NCBI RefSeq assembly: GCF_023702635.1
Contig: NZ_CP098455.1
Location: 310,001-374,000 of the forward strand
Direction: 5' to 3'
From: Spongiibacter taiwanensis
GTDB lineage: Bacteria > Pseudomonadota > Gammaproteobacteria > Pseudomonadales > Spongiibacteraceae
Length of the DNA stretch: 64,000 bases
The notes below the pieces were generated by a model that worked only from the letters and a program-made list of their open reading frames with translations, had not been told where the DNA came from and made no database searches. This document shows, one piece after another, positions 1 to 8,877 of this stretch. Position 1 is the first letter of the stretch. Every line of letters begins with the position of its first letter. Both the position numbers and the translations under genes were made by a program.

Positions 1-290
1 AAATGCAGGGTCAACAATTCGCCACCGGTACCGAGCAGGACCTGCTCCATCCTGCCCGCTGCGGGAAATCCGGCAGCATCAAAGTGCCCTTCGAAGGAGG
101 TCAATTCGGCCGAGGCGTCGGCTGGAGAGAACGTGGCTTTCCCTTCCACAAAGGCATCGTCGTCCATCTGCCCCGCAAAATGCACCCGCTCGCCGGACGC
201 CAGGGTAAACTCCCGCTCCCCGGTTTGACTGGCGCAGGCGGTCAGGCCTGACAAGACTGCCGCGACAATCCATCTTTGTAGAAATCCCAT
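1..290 (-). CDS. Partial lipoprotein, function unknown (C-terminus beyond left edge)
   Basis: The frame opens with ATG at 290-288 and stays open for 96 codons to the window edge, so the C-terminus is missing. The N-terminus is a hydrophobic signal ending in a lipobox (L-T-A-C, Cys at residue 19), which predicts a type II signal peptide and membrane anchoring. The mature part is acidic and contains a short F-E-G-H-F...G-F...G-R pattern that loosely resembles a MORN repeat (Y-E-G-x-F...G-x-G). I do not recognise the family, and no function can be assigned. Other frames across the same bases encode Arg- and Cys-rich strings typical of shadow frames. Confidence 0.6.
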   Translation of the reverse strand, partial: MGFLQRWIVAAVLSGLTACASQTGEREFTLASGERVHFAGQMDDDAFVEGKATFSPADASAELTSFEGHFDAAGFPAAGRMEQVLLGTGGELLTLH

Positions 291-506
291 TGACCACTCC
301 CTTGCAGCAAAAACCATCTATCCCTTCCTAACCGTAACACCCAATTGCGCCAAATTGCGCATTGCATGCTAATGCATCAGCGAACAGGAGCCCTTGACCG
401 AGGTCCCAACTTTGCGCAAGCATGGCGGCGTTTTTGCGCGCTCGGAAAGCTTGTAAAGGTCCTACACTCAAAGGCTGAAGCTCGGCGACTTAGGGATAAC
501 GACATT

Positions 507-2375
507 ATGACAACCAGCTTGGCTGCCGTGTTGGTAGCCGGAATTTTCTGCCAATGGCTTGCCTGGCGCTTTCGCCTGCCCGCCATCGTCTTACTTGCTG
601 CCGGCGGCCTGCTACTCGGGCCAATCAGCGGCTGGCTCCAACCACAACAGGAGTTTGGTGAAGGCCTCAGAGCCGTAACCTCCCTGTTCGTTGCCATTAT
701 TTTGTTTGAGGGCGGCCTCAACCTGCAATTTCACGAGCTGCGCGAAACCGCCAAAGTCACCCGGCGGCTGACCTCCATCGGCGTGGTACTGGCGTGGGGA
801 ATCGGTACCCTGGCGGCGCACTATATCGGTGGCCTCCAGTGGGGTATTGCGGCGCTGCTCGGCGCCATCCTGGTGGTCACTGGCCCCACGGTGATTATGC
901 CGCTCCTGAAACACGCCAAACTGAATCGGCGCACGGCCTCCTACCTGAAATGGGAGGGCATCATCAATGACCCTATCGGGGTCTTGCTCGCGGTGCTGGT
1001 ATACCAGTATTTGCTGTACTCCGGTGAGGGTCCGGCCTTCGGTCATATTCTTGCCAGCCTCGGTCTTGCCGCAGGCGTCTCACTGGTATTAGGGGGTGGT
1101 GTTGCCTGGACCCTGGGCGCGCTGTTCCGTCGAGGCTGGATTCCCGAATACCTGAAAGCCCCCTCCATCATCGCCTCAGTGTTGGCGGTATACGCCATTT
1201 CAGACCTGGTGCAGCATGAGTCCGGCCTGCTGGCGACCACGCTGATGGGGATTGTGATGGGCAACATGCGCCTGCGCTCGCTGGACGAAATGCGCCGCTT
1301 TAAGGAGTACATCACCCTGGTGCTGGTGTCCTTCCTGTTTGTGGTGCTCACCGCTTCGCTGACCCTGGAGGACCTTCGCACCATTCACCTGCCGCTGGTG
1401 GTCATGGTCGCGGCCTTCCTGCTGGTGGTTCGGCCCTTGGCGGTGTTCCTGGCTACCATCGGCACCGGCTGTGACTGGCGAGACCGCCTGTTAGTCGGCT
1501 GGATAGCACCGCGCGGGGTGGTGGCGGCCGCCTCTGCGGGGGCCTTTGCGCCCGCGTTGATAGACGCCGGCTTTGAGGACGCTCGCTATCTCGTGCCGGC
1601 CGTGTTCATGATCATTTTCACCACCGTTATCGCCCACGGTTTTTCCCTCGGCCCCTTAACCAAATTCCTCAAGCTGCGCTCACCGGGAAAAGGAAAGGTG
1701 CTCATCGTTGGCGCCTCGCCCTGGAGCGTTGAGCTGGCCCTGGTGATGAAAAAAATGAAGCAGGACGTGATCATTGCTGACAGCGAATGGGGCCGCCTGC
1801 AAAACGCCCGCCAGCAAGGCGTGGACACCTGGTTTGGCGAAGTGTTGTCTGACATGGCCGATGAGGCGCTGGCGTTGGACAATGTCTATACCGTGCTGGC
1901 GGCTACCGGGAACAACCATTACAACTCAATGGTGTGCAACCATTACGCTCCCCACCTCGGTCGCCACCGGGTCTTTCAGCCCTACGACAGCGGCGACGAG
2001 CGCCAAGCGCGCACCGTGGCGGAAACCCGTCGCGGCGTGACCGCCTTTAGCGAACGGGTTTCCTATGCCGAGCTATGGACACGCCTGATCCGGGGCTGGC
2101 ACTTTCGCAAAACCACCATCACCGATACTTTCACCGAAAAGCAATTTCTGCAGAATCTTGCCGAGGGCAGCATCCGCATGGCCGTTAAAAGAGACGACGG
2201 CAAGCTGCAATGGCTAACTCAGGATGAAAGGAAGTTTCAGGAAGGCGACACCATCATCAGTTTTGTGCCGCCAGAAGTCACGAAAGGCTCGGAGCCGGAG
2301 CAAGAACCTACCCCCAGGCAGGAAGCAATAAACCGACAAAACGGCGAGGCCGCGCCCAATAAACCGCTGCCCTAA
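507..2375 (+). CDS. CPA1-family Na+/H+ (or K+/H+) antiporter with C-terminal nucleotide-binding-like domain
   Basis: This 622-residue inner-membrane protein has about 12 hydrophobic segments over the first 400 residues and the pattern of the Na_H_Exchanger family (G-P-T-V-I-M-P-L-L block, E-G-I-I-N-D-P-I-G-V acidic ion-binding segment, P-R-G-V-V-A-A-A). Family knowledge gives exchange of Na+ or K+ for H+. A Rossmann-like domain follows (starting G-K-V-L-I-V-G-A, resembling RCK_N/TrkA_N), then a RCK_C-like tail, so nucleotide control is plausible. I chose ATG 507, preceded by AGGG at 492-495; the same frame is open from 345, but that extension is Arg/Cys-rich and not family-like. The last 4 bases overlap the convergent HIT gene. 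Confidence 0.85.
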   Translation: MTTSLAAVLVAGIFCQWLAWRFRLPAIVLLAAGGLLLGPISGWLQPQQEFGEGLRAVTSLFVAIILFEGGLNLQFHELRETAKVTRRLTSIGVVLAWGIGTLAAHYIGGLQWGIAALLGAILVVTGPTVIMPLLKHAKLNRRTASYLKWEGIINDPIGVLLAVLVYQYLLYSGEGPAFGHILASLGLAAGVSLVLGGGVAWTLGALFRRGWIPEYLKAPSIIASVLAVYAISDLVQHESGLLATTLMGIVMGNMRLRSLDEMRRFKEYITLVLVSFLFVVLTASLTLEDLRTIHLPLVVMVAAFLLVVRPLAVFLATIGTGCDWRDRLLVGWIAPRGVVAAASAGAFAPALIDAGFEDARYLVPAVFMIIFTTVIAHGFSLGPLTKFLKLRSPGKGKVLIVGASPWSVELALVMKKMKQDVIIADSEWGRLQNARQQGVDTWFGEVLSDMADEALALDNVYTVLAATGNNHYNSMVCNHYAPHLGRHRVFQPYDSGDERQARTVAETRRGVTAFSERVSYAELWTRLIRGWHFRKTTITDTFTEKQFLQNLAEGSIRMAVKRDDGKLQWLTQDERKFQEGDTIISFVPPEVTKGSEPEQEPTPRQEAINRQNGEAAPNKPLP

Positions 2376-2806
2376 TTCGACTGGGGGTCGAGGATTTGCT
2401 GGCGAATGGCCGCTGCCGTTTCCGCCAAGGCGGCGGCGCTGGCGCGCTGGCGACCATGCAAGCCCCGCCGCACCCCCGGGTAGGCGGGAATGAGGTGGTT
2501 GTGGTAGTGGAACACGGTCTGCCCGGCCAACGCGCCGTTAAGCTGATGAACGCCCATGCCCTTTGCGCCACAGGCAGCCATAATATGCCGGGCGAGAAAC
2601 TGACTGTGGCAAGCGATGGCCGCCAACTCTTCCGCGGACAGACTGAACAGGTCGGTGTGATGGTTTACCGGCACCACCAAGGCATGCCCGGGTGCCGACG
2701 GCATAATATCCAGAAAGCTTACGCTGTGGGCATCCCGGTAGAGAATTTCCGCCGGGCCAGTGCCGGCGATAATGTCGCAAAAGACACAGGCCGATTGCAC
2801 CACCAC
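2372..2806 (-). CDS. HIT family (histidine triad) nucleotide-binding protein
   Basis: This 144-residue cytosolic protein belongs to the HIT superfamily of nucleotide hydrolases and transferases. The triad is visible as H100-Y-H102-N-H104 followed by L-I-P. The N-terminal C-V-F-C-D-I-I opening with Cys7/Cys10 is the usual zinc-linked start of Hint-type members, and A-P-G-H-A-L-V-V-P follows at about residue 38. Length fits the family, which runs 110-150. The likely substrate is a nucleotide phosphoramidate or dinucleotide polyphosphate, but this cannot be told from sequence. It ends 4 bases inside the convergent antiporter gene and starts 15 bases after the MBL-fold gene, so the two minus-strand genes may be co-transcribed. 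Confidence 0.88.
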   Translation of the reverse strand: MVVQSACVFCDIIAGTGPAEILYRDAHSVSFLDIMPSAPGHALVVPVNHHTDLFSLSAEELAAIACHSQFLARHIMAACGAKGMGVHQLNGALAGQTVFHYHNHLIPAYPGVRRGLHGRQRASAAALAETAAAIRQQILDPQSN

Positions 2807-2821
2807 TACACCTCCCCCACG

Positions 2822-3907
2822 CTATACTTCCATCAGCGGCGCGCTGCGATCAATTTGCCCGCGAAACCGCGGCGCGCCCGGGTACAAATTCTGATACCGG
2901 TAAACGCCGTCCTCGTGGAGGGTTCGCTGCAGCCGCCCCTCAATCATCAGGTAGTTTAGATGGGCGATCGCTTCACCCAGCGCGAGGCTGATTTGCGATG
3001 CTGCCAGACGGCGACTGAACAACACTCCTAATAAATCCATCGCCCGTTTGGGTTCAACGCAGGCCTCCTCAATGGCCGCCAAATGCCCTTCGTGGTGCGC
3101 CAGCAAATCCTCCAGCCGGGTCTTCACTCCATAGAACGGGGCATTGTGCGCGGGCAGCACCAAGGTGTCCTCGGCAATGCTGCGCTTGAATTTCCGCAGT
3201 GACGCCAGCCAGTCCTCCAGGGGATTGCCCTCTGGTTCCGTTGGCATCACGCTCACATTGGAGGTAATGCGGGGAATGATCTGATCCCCGGCAAGCAAAA
3301 GCTTGTCACTGGCACTGTAAAGACAGACATGCTCCGGCGAATGACCGCTACCGGTGATGACCTGCCAGCAACGGTCGCCAATGGTCAGATGATCGCCCTC
3401 TCGAAGCCGGCGATAACTGGTCGGCACCGGCTCGATGATATGACTAAAACCCCGGAATTTTTTGCCGGCGGCGGTCAAATGCTCCTGGGGCACGCCAGCG
3501 CGCAGGTAAAACTCCTCGGTGGTCCAGGACAGACTACCGCCTTTCACCTCGGCAAAGGCCCGGGCGGCGAGGTATTCGCCAAAACTCATATACAGCGGCA
3601 CGCGCCAGTGTTCGCACAGCCAACCCGCCTGGCCGATATGATCCGGATGCATATGAGTGCAAATGACCCCCACCACCGGCTTGCCCTGCATCGGGCCGGC
3701 AAACAGCTGCTCCCAGCATTCCCGCGTATCACCCACCTTCATGCCGGTATCGACAATCCACCAGCCTGAGGGCGAGTCCAAGACATAAAGATTGATGTGA
3801 TCCAGGGCCATTGGCAGCGCCATCTGCAACCAGTAAACCCCTGGCGCAACCGCTATCCAATCTCCTTTTATTGGTTTTTCATCAAATGGATAGCGGATTT
3901 TATTCAT
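2822..3907 (-). CDS. MBL-fold metallo-hydrolase
   Basis: This 361-residue protein has a metallo-beta-lactamase fold. The metal-binding motif T-H-M-H-P-D-H-I-G lies near residue 103, a G-S-G-H-S-P-E-H segment near residue 187 and a L-L-A-G-D-Q-I metal ligand region near residue 206. The C-terminal 90 residues resemble the winged-helix tail of the LACTB2/glyoxalase-like branch. The substrate is unknown. ATG 3907 is preceded at good spacing by GAGGT; an upstream TTG at 3919 would lie beyond that ribosome-binding site and is rejected. It precedes the HIT gene on the same strand. Confidence 0.88.
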   Translation of the reverse strand: MNKIRYPFDEKPIKGDWIAVAPGVYWLQMALPMALDHINLYVLDSPSGWWIVDTGMKVGDTRECWEQLFAGPMQGKPVVGVICTHMHPDHIGQAGWLCEHWRVPLYMSFGEYLAARAFAEVKGGSLSWTTEEFYLRAGVPQEHLTAAGKKFRGFSHIIEPVPTSYRRLREGDHLTIGDRCWQVITGSGHSPEHVCLYSASDKLLLAGDQIIPRITSNVSVMPTEPEGNPLEDWLASLRKFKRSIAEDTLVLPAHNAPFYGVKTRLEDLLAHHEGHLAAIEEACVEPKRAMDLLGVLFSRRLAASQISLALGEAIAHLNYLMIEGRLQRTLHEDGVYRYQNLYPGAPRFRGQIDRSAPLMEV

Positions 3908-3988
3908 GCTAGACCTCAACCCAAAGTCGCCAATGTGTACCCAGAAAACATTCCATATTAGGCGGATTGGGCTGAGACTGCCACCGGC

Positions 3989-6157
3989 TTACGCCGACGG
4001 CGCAAGCCTTAGCGGCAGCGCTCGCAAACGTTGTCCAGTCGCCGCAAAGACCGCGTTGGCGACGGCCGGCGCGATTGGTGGCACGCCGGGCTCACCCACC
4101 CCCGTGGGTGCGTCGTGACTATCGACAATTACCACATCAATTTCTGGCGATTCAAACAGACGCAACAGTTCGTAGTCGTGAAAGTTGCTTTGTTGCACCG
4201 CACCGTCTCGCAGGGTGATCTGCCCTTTTAATGCCGCCGTCAGCCCGAAAATAATGCCACTCTCCATTTGCATGCGCACAATATCCGGGTTGACCGCGAG
4301 CCCGCAGTCCACCACACAAACCACCTTGTGGACGCGAATCTGGCCGTGCTCCACCGACAGATCCACCACCTGGGCCACAATGGAATTGAACGACTCATGT
4401 AAGGCCACACCCTGGAACTGCCCCGCCTTGGGATTGCCCCACCCGGCCTTTTCCGCCGCCAGCTTTAACACGGTTTGGTGGCGGCCCTGGGTGGGTAGCA
4501 GGCGCTGACGAAAGGCCACCGGGTCCTGCTTGAATTCATGAGCCAGTTCATCGACAAAACTTTCGATAAAGAAGGCATTGTGAGAATGCCCGACCGAGCG
4601 CCAGAATCCGACCGGCACCGGCGAAACCTCCTCGATAAAGTCGGTTTTGGTATAGCCAAATTGGTAACCGTATTTCACCAGCCCTTCGGTGACGGTGGGG
4701 TCAAATCCGGAGATCAGACCACCCACCAGGCTGTGCAGACGATCCGGGGTCCACGCCGGTAGCAGACTGTTAGTAACGGTCGGCACAAAGTGCTTGAGCA
4801 GGCTCGGACAAACCACTTCGGCATGCACACCCGTTAATCGGCCATCGTCTATTTTGGCCGTCAGCCGCGCGGCCGCCCCCGGCCGATAAAAATCGTGGCG
4901 GATGTCATCTTCTCGACTCCACACCACCCTGACCGGCGATGCCAAATGCACGGCCAATTTTGCTGCCTCGACCAGGTAATCTGCGTTGAGGCGCCGACCG
5001 AAACCACCGCCAAGCATGCTGTTGTGGATCACCACCTGTTCCCGCGGGAAACCCACTGCATCGGCAACTGCACTTCTGGCAATCTCCAGGGCTTGATTGC
5101 CAGACCAGATTTCCAGGGTTTGGTCATTCACCACTGCCAATGCGTTCATCGGCTCCATGGTGCCGTGGGCGAGCAAGGGCACCTGATATTCTGCGCTAAA
5201 CACCGCACCGGTAAACTGGTTTTCCTCACCAACCTCCTCGGCGGTGCGGCGTTCATCGCTGTCCAGTTGCTGACGTCGACGGTCACTGATTTCTGCATTC
5301 GACAACCCCGCCAGCGGGCCCTTGTCCCACTCCGCCTCAACCAGATTCGCCGCCTGCCGGGCCTGCCAGTAGGAGGTCGCGACCACCGCAATGGCACCAT
5401 CCATTTCAAAGATCGCGTGCACACCCGACTTCTCCCGCGCCTTGGCGGCGTCGAAAGAGGTCAGGGAGCCTCCAAAGTGGGGACAACGCAGCAACACTGC
5501 CGTAAGCGCGTTGGGGTACTGAGCATCCAGTCCAAACTGGGCTTTACCGGTCACTTTGTCCCGGTTGTCCAACCGCTGGTCGAATTGGCCAATGTAACGA
5601 AAATCCCGGCTAGCCTTCAGCGGCGGCTGTTCGGGAAGGGGAAGTTTGCGAGCGACCGGCAGCAGCTCCGCAAAACTCACCATTTGGTCCTCATAAATGC
5701 CGTGACCATTGCGCAGAAATACCCGCTCTTTCGGCACCCCAAGCTGGTAGGAGGTCGCGTGGCGCAGCAACTCCCCCATCACCGCCGCGGCTTCCCGGAG
5801 CGGCTGATATGCGCCTTTTAAAGACGTGCTTCCGCCGGTCACCATTGCCCGCATTTCCGGGTCGCGGTAGGCCGGATGAAACTGCGCCTGCACGATTTTG
5901 AGTTCAGCAGGGTTGATACCCAGTTCTTCTGCTGCGAGGGTCGCCATACCGGTGTAAACCCCCTGCCCCATTTCAGACTTGTGCAATTGCAGCACAATTT
6001 CGCCCGCGCTATTCAACTGCAAAAACGCGTTGGGACTCAGCTCATCGGCACTGCCCGGATTCGGAGGTTGTTCGCAGCTACTCAAATGAAAACCCACCGC
6101 GAACCCACCGCCCACTAAGGCAGTGGATTTCAGAAACTGACGCCGCTTCATTTTCAT
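3989..6157 (-). CDS. Molybdenum hydroxylase large subunit (isoquinoline 1-oxidoreductase beta-like), Tat-exported
   Basis: This 722-residue protein is the molybdopterin-binding subunit of the xanthine oxidase family, matching the IorB type of aldehyde or N-heterocycle dehydrogenases. It starts with a twin-arginine signal (R5-R6-Q-F-L-K) and then L25-S-S-C28, a possible lipobox, which suggests a Tat-exported lipoprotein. Family landmarks include M-L-G-G-G-F-G-R-R near residue 385 and the C-terminal V-G-E-P-G-V-P-P segment with the presumed catalytic Glu. The start overlaps the stop of the 2Fe-2S subunit gene by 4 bases, so the subunits are translationally coupled. No FAD subunit or XdhC-type maturation gene is in view. 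Substrate unknown. Confidence 0.87.
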   Translation of the reverse strand: MKMKRRQFLKSTALVGGGFAVGFHLSSCEQPPNPGSADELSPNAFLQLNSAGEIVLQLHKSEMGQGVYTGMATLAAEELGINPAELKIVQAQFHPAYRDPEMRAMVTGGSTSLKGAYQPLREAAAVMGELLRHATSYQLGVPKERVFLRNGHGIYEDQMVSFAELLPVARKLPLPEQPPLKASRDFRYIGQFDQRLDNRDKVTGKAQFGLDAQYPNALTAVLLRCPHFGGSLTSFDAAKAREKSGVHAIFEMDGAIAVVATSYWQARQAANLVEAEWDKGPLAGLSNAEISDRRRQQLDSDERRTAEEVGEENQFTGAVFSAEYQVPLLAHGTMEPMNALAVVNDQTLEIWSGNQALEIARSAVADAVGFPREQVVIHNSMLGGGFGRRLNADYLVEAAKLAVHLASPVRVVWSREDDIRHDFYRPGAAARLTAKIDDGRLTGVHAEVVCPSLLKHFVPTVTNSLLPAWTPDRLHSLVGGLISGFDPTVTEGLVKYGYQFGYTKTDFIEEVSPVPVGFWRSVGHSHNAFFIESFVDELAHEFKQDPVAFRQRLLPTQGRHQTVLKLAAEKAGWGNPKAGQFQGVALHESFNSIVAQVVDLSVEHGQIRVHKVVCVVDCGLAVNPDIVRMQMESGIIFGLTAALKGQITLRDGAVQQSNFHDYELLRLFESPEIDVVIVDSHDAPTGVGEPGVPPIAPAVANAVFAATGQRLRALPLRLAPSA

Positions 6158-6660
6158 TTTTGCACCTCTTCACTTGCCAGCGGTGCCGCCTCAACCGCCA
6201 GCAGCGCGGCGGCATGGTAAATGGCTTTGCGAATTCGCGGATACGTGCCACAGCGGCACAAATTACCCGACATGGCCGCATCGATTTCGCCGTCATTGGG
6301 CTGAGGGTTGCTGGCCAACAGGGCCGCCGCCGACATGATCTGGCCCGACTGGCAGTACCCGCATTGCGGCGTGTTCATTTCCAGCCAGGCTTGCTGAACC
6401 GGATGAAGTTCATCGTCACTCGGCGCCAAGCCCTCAATAGTCGTAATTTTGCGACCATTGGCGAGCTGGGCGGGATAACTGCAACTGCGTACCGGATTGC
6501 CGTCAAGATGCACGGTGCAGGCGCCGCACAGACCCAGACCACACCCGAATTTGGTGCCGGTCATCATCAGCTGTTCACGCAGCACCCAAAGCAAGGGCGT
6601 CCCGTCCTCAACGCTGATTTGGTGGGTTTTGCCATTAATAAGCACTTCAATATCGCTCAT
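6154..6660 (-). CDS. Molybdenum hydroxylase 2Fe-2S subunit (isoquinoline 1-oxidoreductase alpha-like)
   Basis: This 168-residue iron-sulfur subunit passes electrons from the molybdenum site of its partner. It carries both family clusters: a plant-ferredoxin-like cluster on C40, C45, C48 and C60 and the helical-domain cluster on C100, C103, C135 and C137 (C-G-Y-C and C-R-C-G). It has no signal sequence, while its partner has a Tat signal, so it is probably exported as a folded hitchhiker. It is the first gene of a two-gene operon and overlaps the large subunit by 4 bases. The 220 bases upstream hold no gene. Confidence 0.9.
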   Translation of the reverse strand: MSDIEVLINGKTHQISVEDGTPLLWVLREQLMMTGTKFGCGLGLCGACTVHLDGNPVRSCSYPAQLANGRKITTIEGLAPSDDELHPVQQAWLEMNTPQCGYCQSGQIMSAAALLASNPQPNDGEIDAAMSGNLCRCGTYPRIRKAIYHAAALLAVEAAPLASEEVQK

Positions 6661-6841
6661 CGCACTCCCCTAATTTGTGCACCAGCTTCCGATCACGAAA
6701 GGTCGGTGGTGTTCTGGTTTTGAATTGTTGTTATCGCAATGGCCGCCCAACACGGCGGTGCGTCAGGCAGTAATGAGAGCGGGATTATCGCGCAAATTGC
6801 CCGGCAATGCGCGCTGGTGAAGTGAGAAGATTAAACGGGGC

Positions 6842-6866
6842 TGGCGGCCAAACGCAGCGGCCGCCA
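6842..6866 (-). terminator. Hairpin downstream of the outer-membrane protein gene
   Basis: An 8-bp perfect stem (TGGCGGCC, 6842-6849, with GGCCGCCA, 6859-6866) encloses a 9-base loop about 14 bases after the stop codon on the minus strand. Only a weak T-rich stretch follows, so it is a plausible but weak intrinsic terminator. It lies in a gap that otherwise holds only the upstream region of the 2Fe-2S subunit gene. Confidence 0.4.
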
Positions 6867-6879
6867 CCGCCCTTCGTCT

Positions 6880-7542
6880 TTAGAAGTAGAAAAACAGGTC
6901 TGCGCCAACCACACCCGTACCAAAATCCAGTGCACTGTCATCATCAACAAAGTAGTAGTTATAGCCGAGCTGCACCTGGATGTGTTTGTCCAGCGCCAAC
7001 CGCACTCCAGCACCGACAAAGGGATCCACCCCATCAACCAGAAACCGCCCCCGGCGGGCACTGTCCTGCACCTGGCCCTCTACTTCCCAGCTGTATATCC
7101 CTCCGCGAAGAAACAGGCCGACGGGCTCAGAGTCGGGTGTATGGACATTGAGCCCCAGAAAAACCCCGTCGGTACTTGCGTCGATATCCACCCGCCCCGG
7201 CGCATAACCATTGAGCGCCGCTGCTGAGCCGTCCGATTGGGCGCTTACCGCAAACTCCCCCAAATCAACATAACCAAACTCCATCGACAGCACCGGTCCT
7301 ATTCGATAACCCACACCAACATCCCAGGCCACAGACTGATTGTCTTGATCAATACTGCGCAACGAGCCATCGCCAAAACTGAAACGCACATCTTCGCGAG
7401 ACAGGTTGTAATCCGACGAGCTGACACCGCCGAAGAAATACATGGTGGGTGACGCATTGTAAGCACGCCCATAGTGATTTGCCTGGGCCGGAACCGATGC
7501 GGCCAAGGCTGCCAAAGACGCCATCAACACTGTTTTTTTCAT
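6880..7542 (-). CDS. Outer-membrane beta-barrel protein (OmpA/OmpW-like size class)
   Basis: The 220-residue product has a classic Sec signal (K-K-T-V-L-M-A-S-L-A-A-L-A-A-S-V-P-A-Q-A) and a mature part of alternating beta-strand patterns ending in F-F-Y-F, the aromatic C-terminal signature read by the BAM machinery. Strand-like segments such as V-G-Y-R-I-G-P-V-L-S-M-E-F-G-Y and V-Q-L-G-Y-N-Y-Y-F suggest an eight-stranded barrel. No specific function is visible. ATG 7542 follows GGAGG at 7 bases; an ORF extension to 7584 runs through a hairpin and is rejected. It stands alone on the minus strand. Confidence 0.75.
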   Translation of the reverse strand: MKKTVLMASLAALAASVPAQANHYGRAYNASPTMYFFGGVSSSDYNLSREDVRFSFGDGSLRSIDQDNQSVAWDVGVGYRIGPVLSMEFGYVDLGEFAVSAQSDGSAAALNGYAPGRVDIDASTDGVFLGLNVHTPDSEPVGLFLRGGIYSWEVEGQVQDSARRGRFLVDGVDPFVGAGVRLALDKHIQVQLGYNYYFVDDDSALDFGTGVVGADLFFYF

Positions 7543-7549
7543 GGGAATT

Positions 7550-7566
7550 CCTCCAGTTTTTGGAGG
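7550..7566 (-). promoter_or_regulatory. Hairpin covering the ribosome-binding site of the barrel protein gene
   Basis: CCTCCA at 7550-7555 and TGGAGG at 7561-7566 form a 6-bp stem with a 5-base loop. In the minus-strand transcript the 3' arm is the Shine-Dalgarno sequence of the barrel gene, so the stem would hide it. This could be a simple translational brake or thermosensor-like element; the stem is short and its effect is unproven. Confidence 0.35.
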
Positions 7567-7779
7567 AGTATTGGCCTCGAACACTGAATTCTAGCTGAAT
7601 AGCTGTGCAGCGTTTTTTAAGCCGAGCATGGGTAAACGTCCGCGTGCTAAATGCATCGGTAGCTAAAATGATCAACCACTGTCAGCATCTAGATTAGATG
7701 GTGGAGAATTCCAGCTCTGCCGTAAATTAGTGCCAGTTTGGCAAAATCGGCCTGAAACGCGGATGACAATGGAGCACTA

Positions 7780-8532
7780 ATGAAAATCATCACGTGGAAC
7801 TGTAACGGCGCTTTCAGAAAGAAATACCATGCCCTCGCGCCACTCGCCGCCGACCTTCTTATCATCCAAGAATGCGAAGACCCGTCACGATCAACGGCTG
7901 GGTACAAAGAGTGGGCTGGCGACTACCTTTGGCTGGGAGAATCGAAAAACAAAGGGCTTGGGGTTTTTCCGCGAAACGGTAACACAGTGCAAAAATTAGA
8001 CTGGCATGGTGAATTTACAATCCCCGGCTTGAGAAGCGCCAGCCGAAGTATCACTTGGCAAACTAATGAGCTACGCCTATTTCTGCCGTTTACCGTTAAT
8101 CACACCATCACCGCCCTGGCGGTATGGACGAAAGGCAAGGAAGATCAAGCCTTCGGTTACATGGGGCAGCTTTGGAAATACCTTCAAATCCATCACAGCA
8201 ATCTGAGCAAGGAACGCACTATTCTTATTGGCGATTTCAACAGCAACACCCGATGGGACAAACCAGACCGCTGGTGGAGCCACTCGGACACGGTGGCAGA
8301 ACTGGAAAGGCTGGGGCTCCGCAGCCTTTATCACCACTGCAGCAATGAAAATGCCGGGAAGGAATCACAACCAACGCTGTTCTTACACCGCAAGCAAGAA
8401 AATCCCTACCATATCGACTATGCCTTTCTTTCTGCAGACTTACTTGGCGCTGCCGATATCGAGGTGGGCCGATACGAAGACTGGATAAGCTTAAGCGATC
8501 ATATGCCCTTGGTAGTTAGCTTCGTTAGCTGA
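7780..8532 (+). CDS. Endonuclease/exonuclease/phosphatase (EEP) family protein
   Basis: This 250-residue protein has the EEP fold shared by ExoIII, DNase I and sphingomyelinases. Landmarks are W-N-C-N-G near residue 6, a Q-E-C-E metal Glu near residue 32, G-D-F-N-S-N near residue 152, H-I-D-Y near residue 213 and S-D-H-M-P-L near the C-terminus, which complete the metal and catalytic set. The substrate could be DNA, a phosphodiester or an inositol phosphate and cannot be resolved. It has no signal peptide. GGAG precedes the ATG. It is the only plus-strand gene between 2.4 and 25 kb and has no co-oriented partner, so it is probably transcribed alone. Confidence 0.85.
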   Translation: MKIITWNCNGAFRKKYHALAPLAADLLIIQECEDPSRSTAGYKEWAGDYLWLGESKNKGLGVFPRNGNTVQKLDWHGEFTIPGLRSASRSITWQTNELRLFLPFTVNHTITALAVWTKGKEDQAFGYMGQLWKYLQIHHSNLSKERTILIGDFNSNTRWDKPDRWWSHSDTVAELERLGLRSLYHHCSNENAGKESQPTLFLHRKQENPYHIDYAFLSADLLGAADIEVGRYEDWISLSDHMPLVVSFVS

Positions 8533-8663
8533 AAACACAAGGCATCATTGCGTTTGCGCAACAGCAATACTCCGGATGATCACAAACGGCTACTGCGCGG
8601 CCACCAGATTAGGGCCACGTGTCGACAAGCATGGGAAGAACTTTGGGAATAAGTTGATTTTAT

Positions 8664-8751
8664 TGGTGCCCGGGGCCGGACTTGAACCGGCACGACCTAA
8701 ACGGTCGGGAGATTTTAAGTCTCCTGTGTCTACCGATTTCACCACCCGGGC
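8664..8751 (-). tRNA. leuZ: tRNA-Leu (anticodon TAA)
   Basis: The minus strand folds into a full cloverleaf with a 7-bp acceptor stem (GCCCGGG/CCCGGGC), an anticodon stem GGAGA/TCTCC with loop CTTAAAA (anticodon TAA), the long variable arm of class II tRNAs, and a T-arm GGTTCAAGTCC. The discriminator A and CCA are encoded. In E. coli and Pseudomonas the same tRNA is the third of a Gly-Cys-Leu cluster after pgsA; here it is 4 kb from tRNA-Cys. Confidence 0.95.
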
Positions 8752-8877
8752 AGGGAGGGTTGGCGAAGTTTTTCTTCGCCGAGCTAGGCATGCCAATTCG
8801 GCGTAAGAGCAAAGCTGCGGTAGGCCGCTGAAAAGCGACCCGCAGTCTACTGAGGCGAGCGTTATAAATCAACGCTC

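Noticed and set aside
345-506. N-terminal extension of the antiporter
   Set aside because: The frame is open, but the encoded 54 residues are Arg/Cys/Leu-rich without membrane pattern, and a ribosome-binding site precedes ATG 507.
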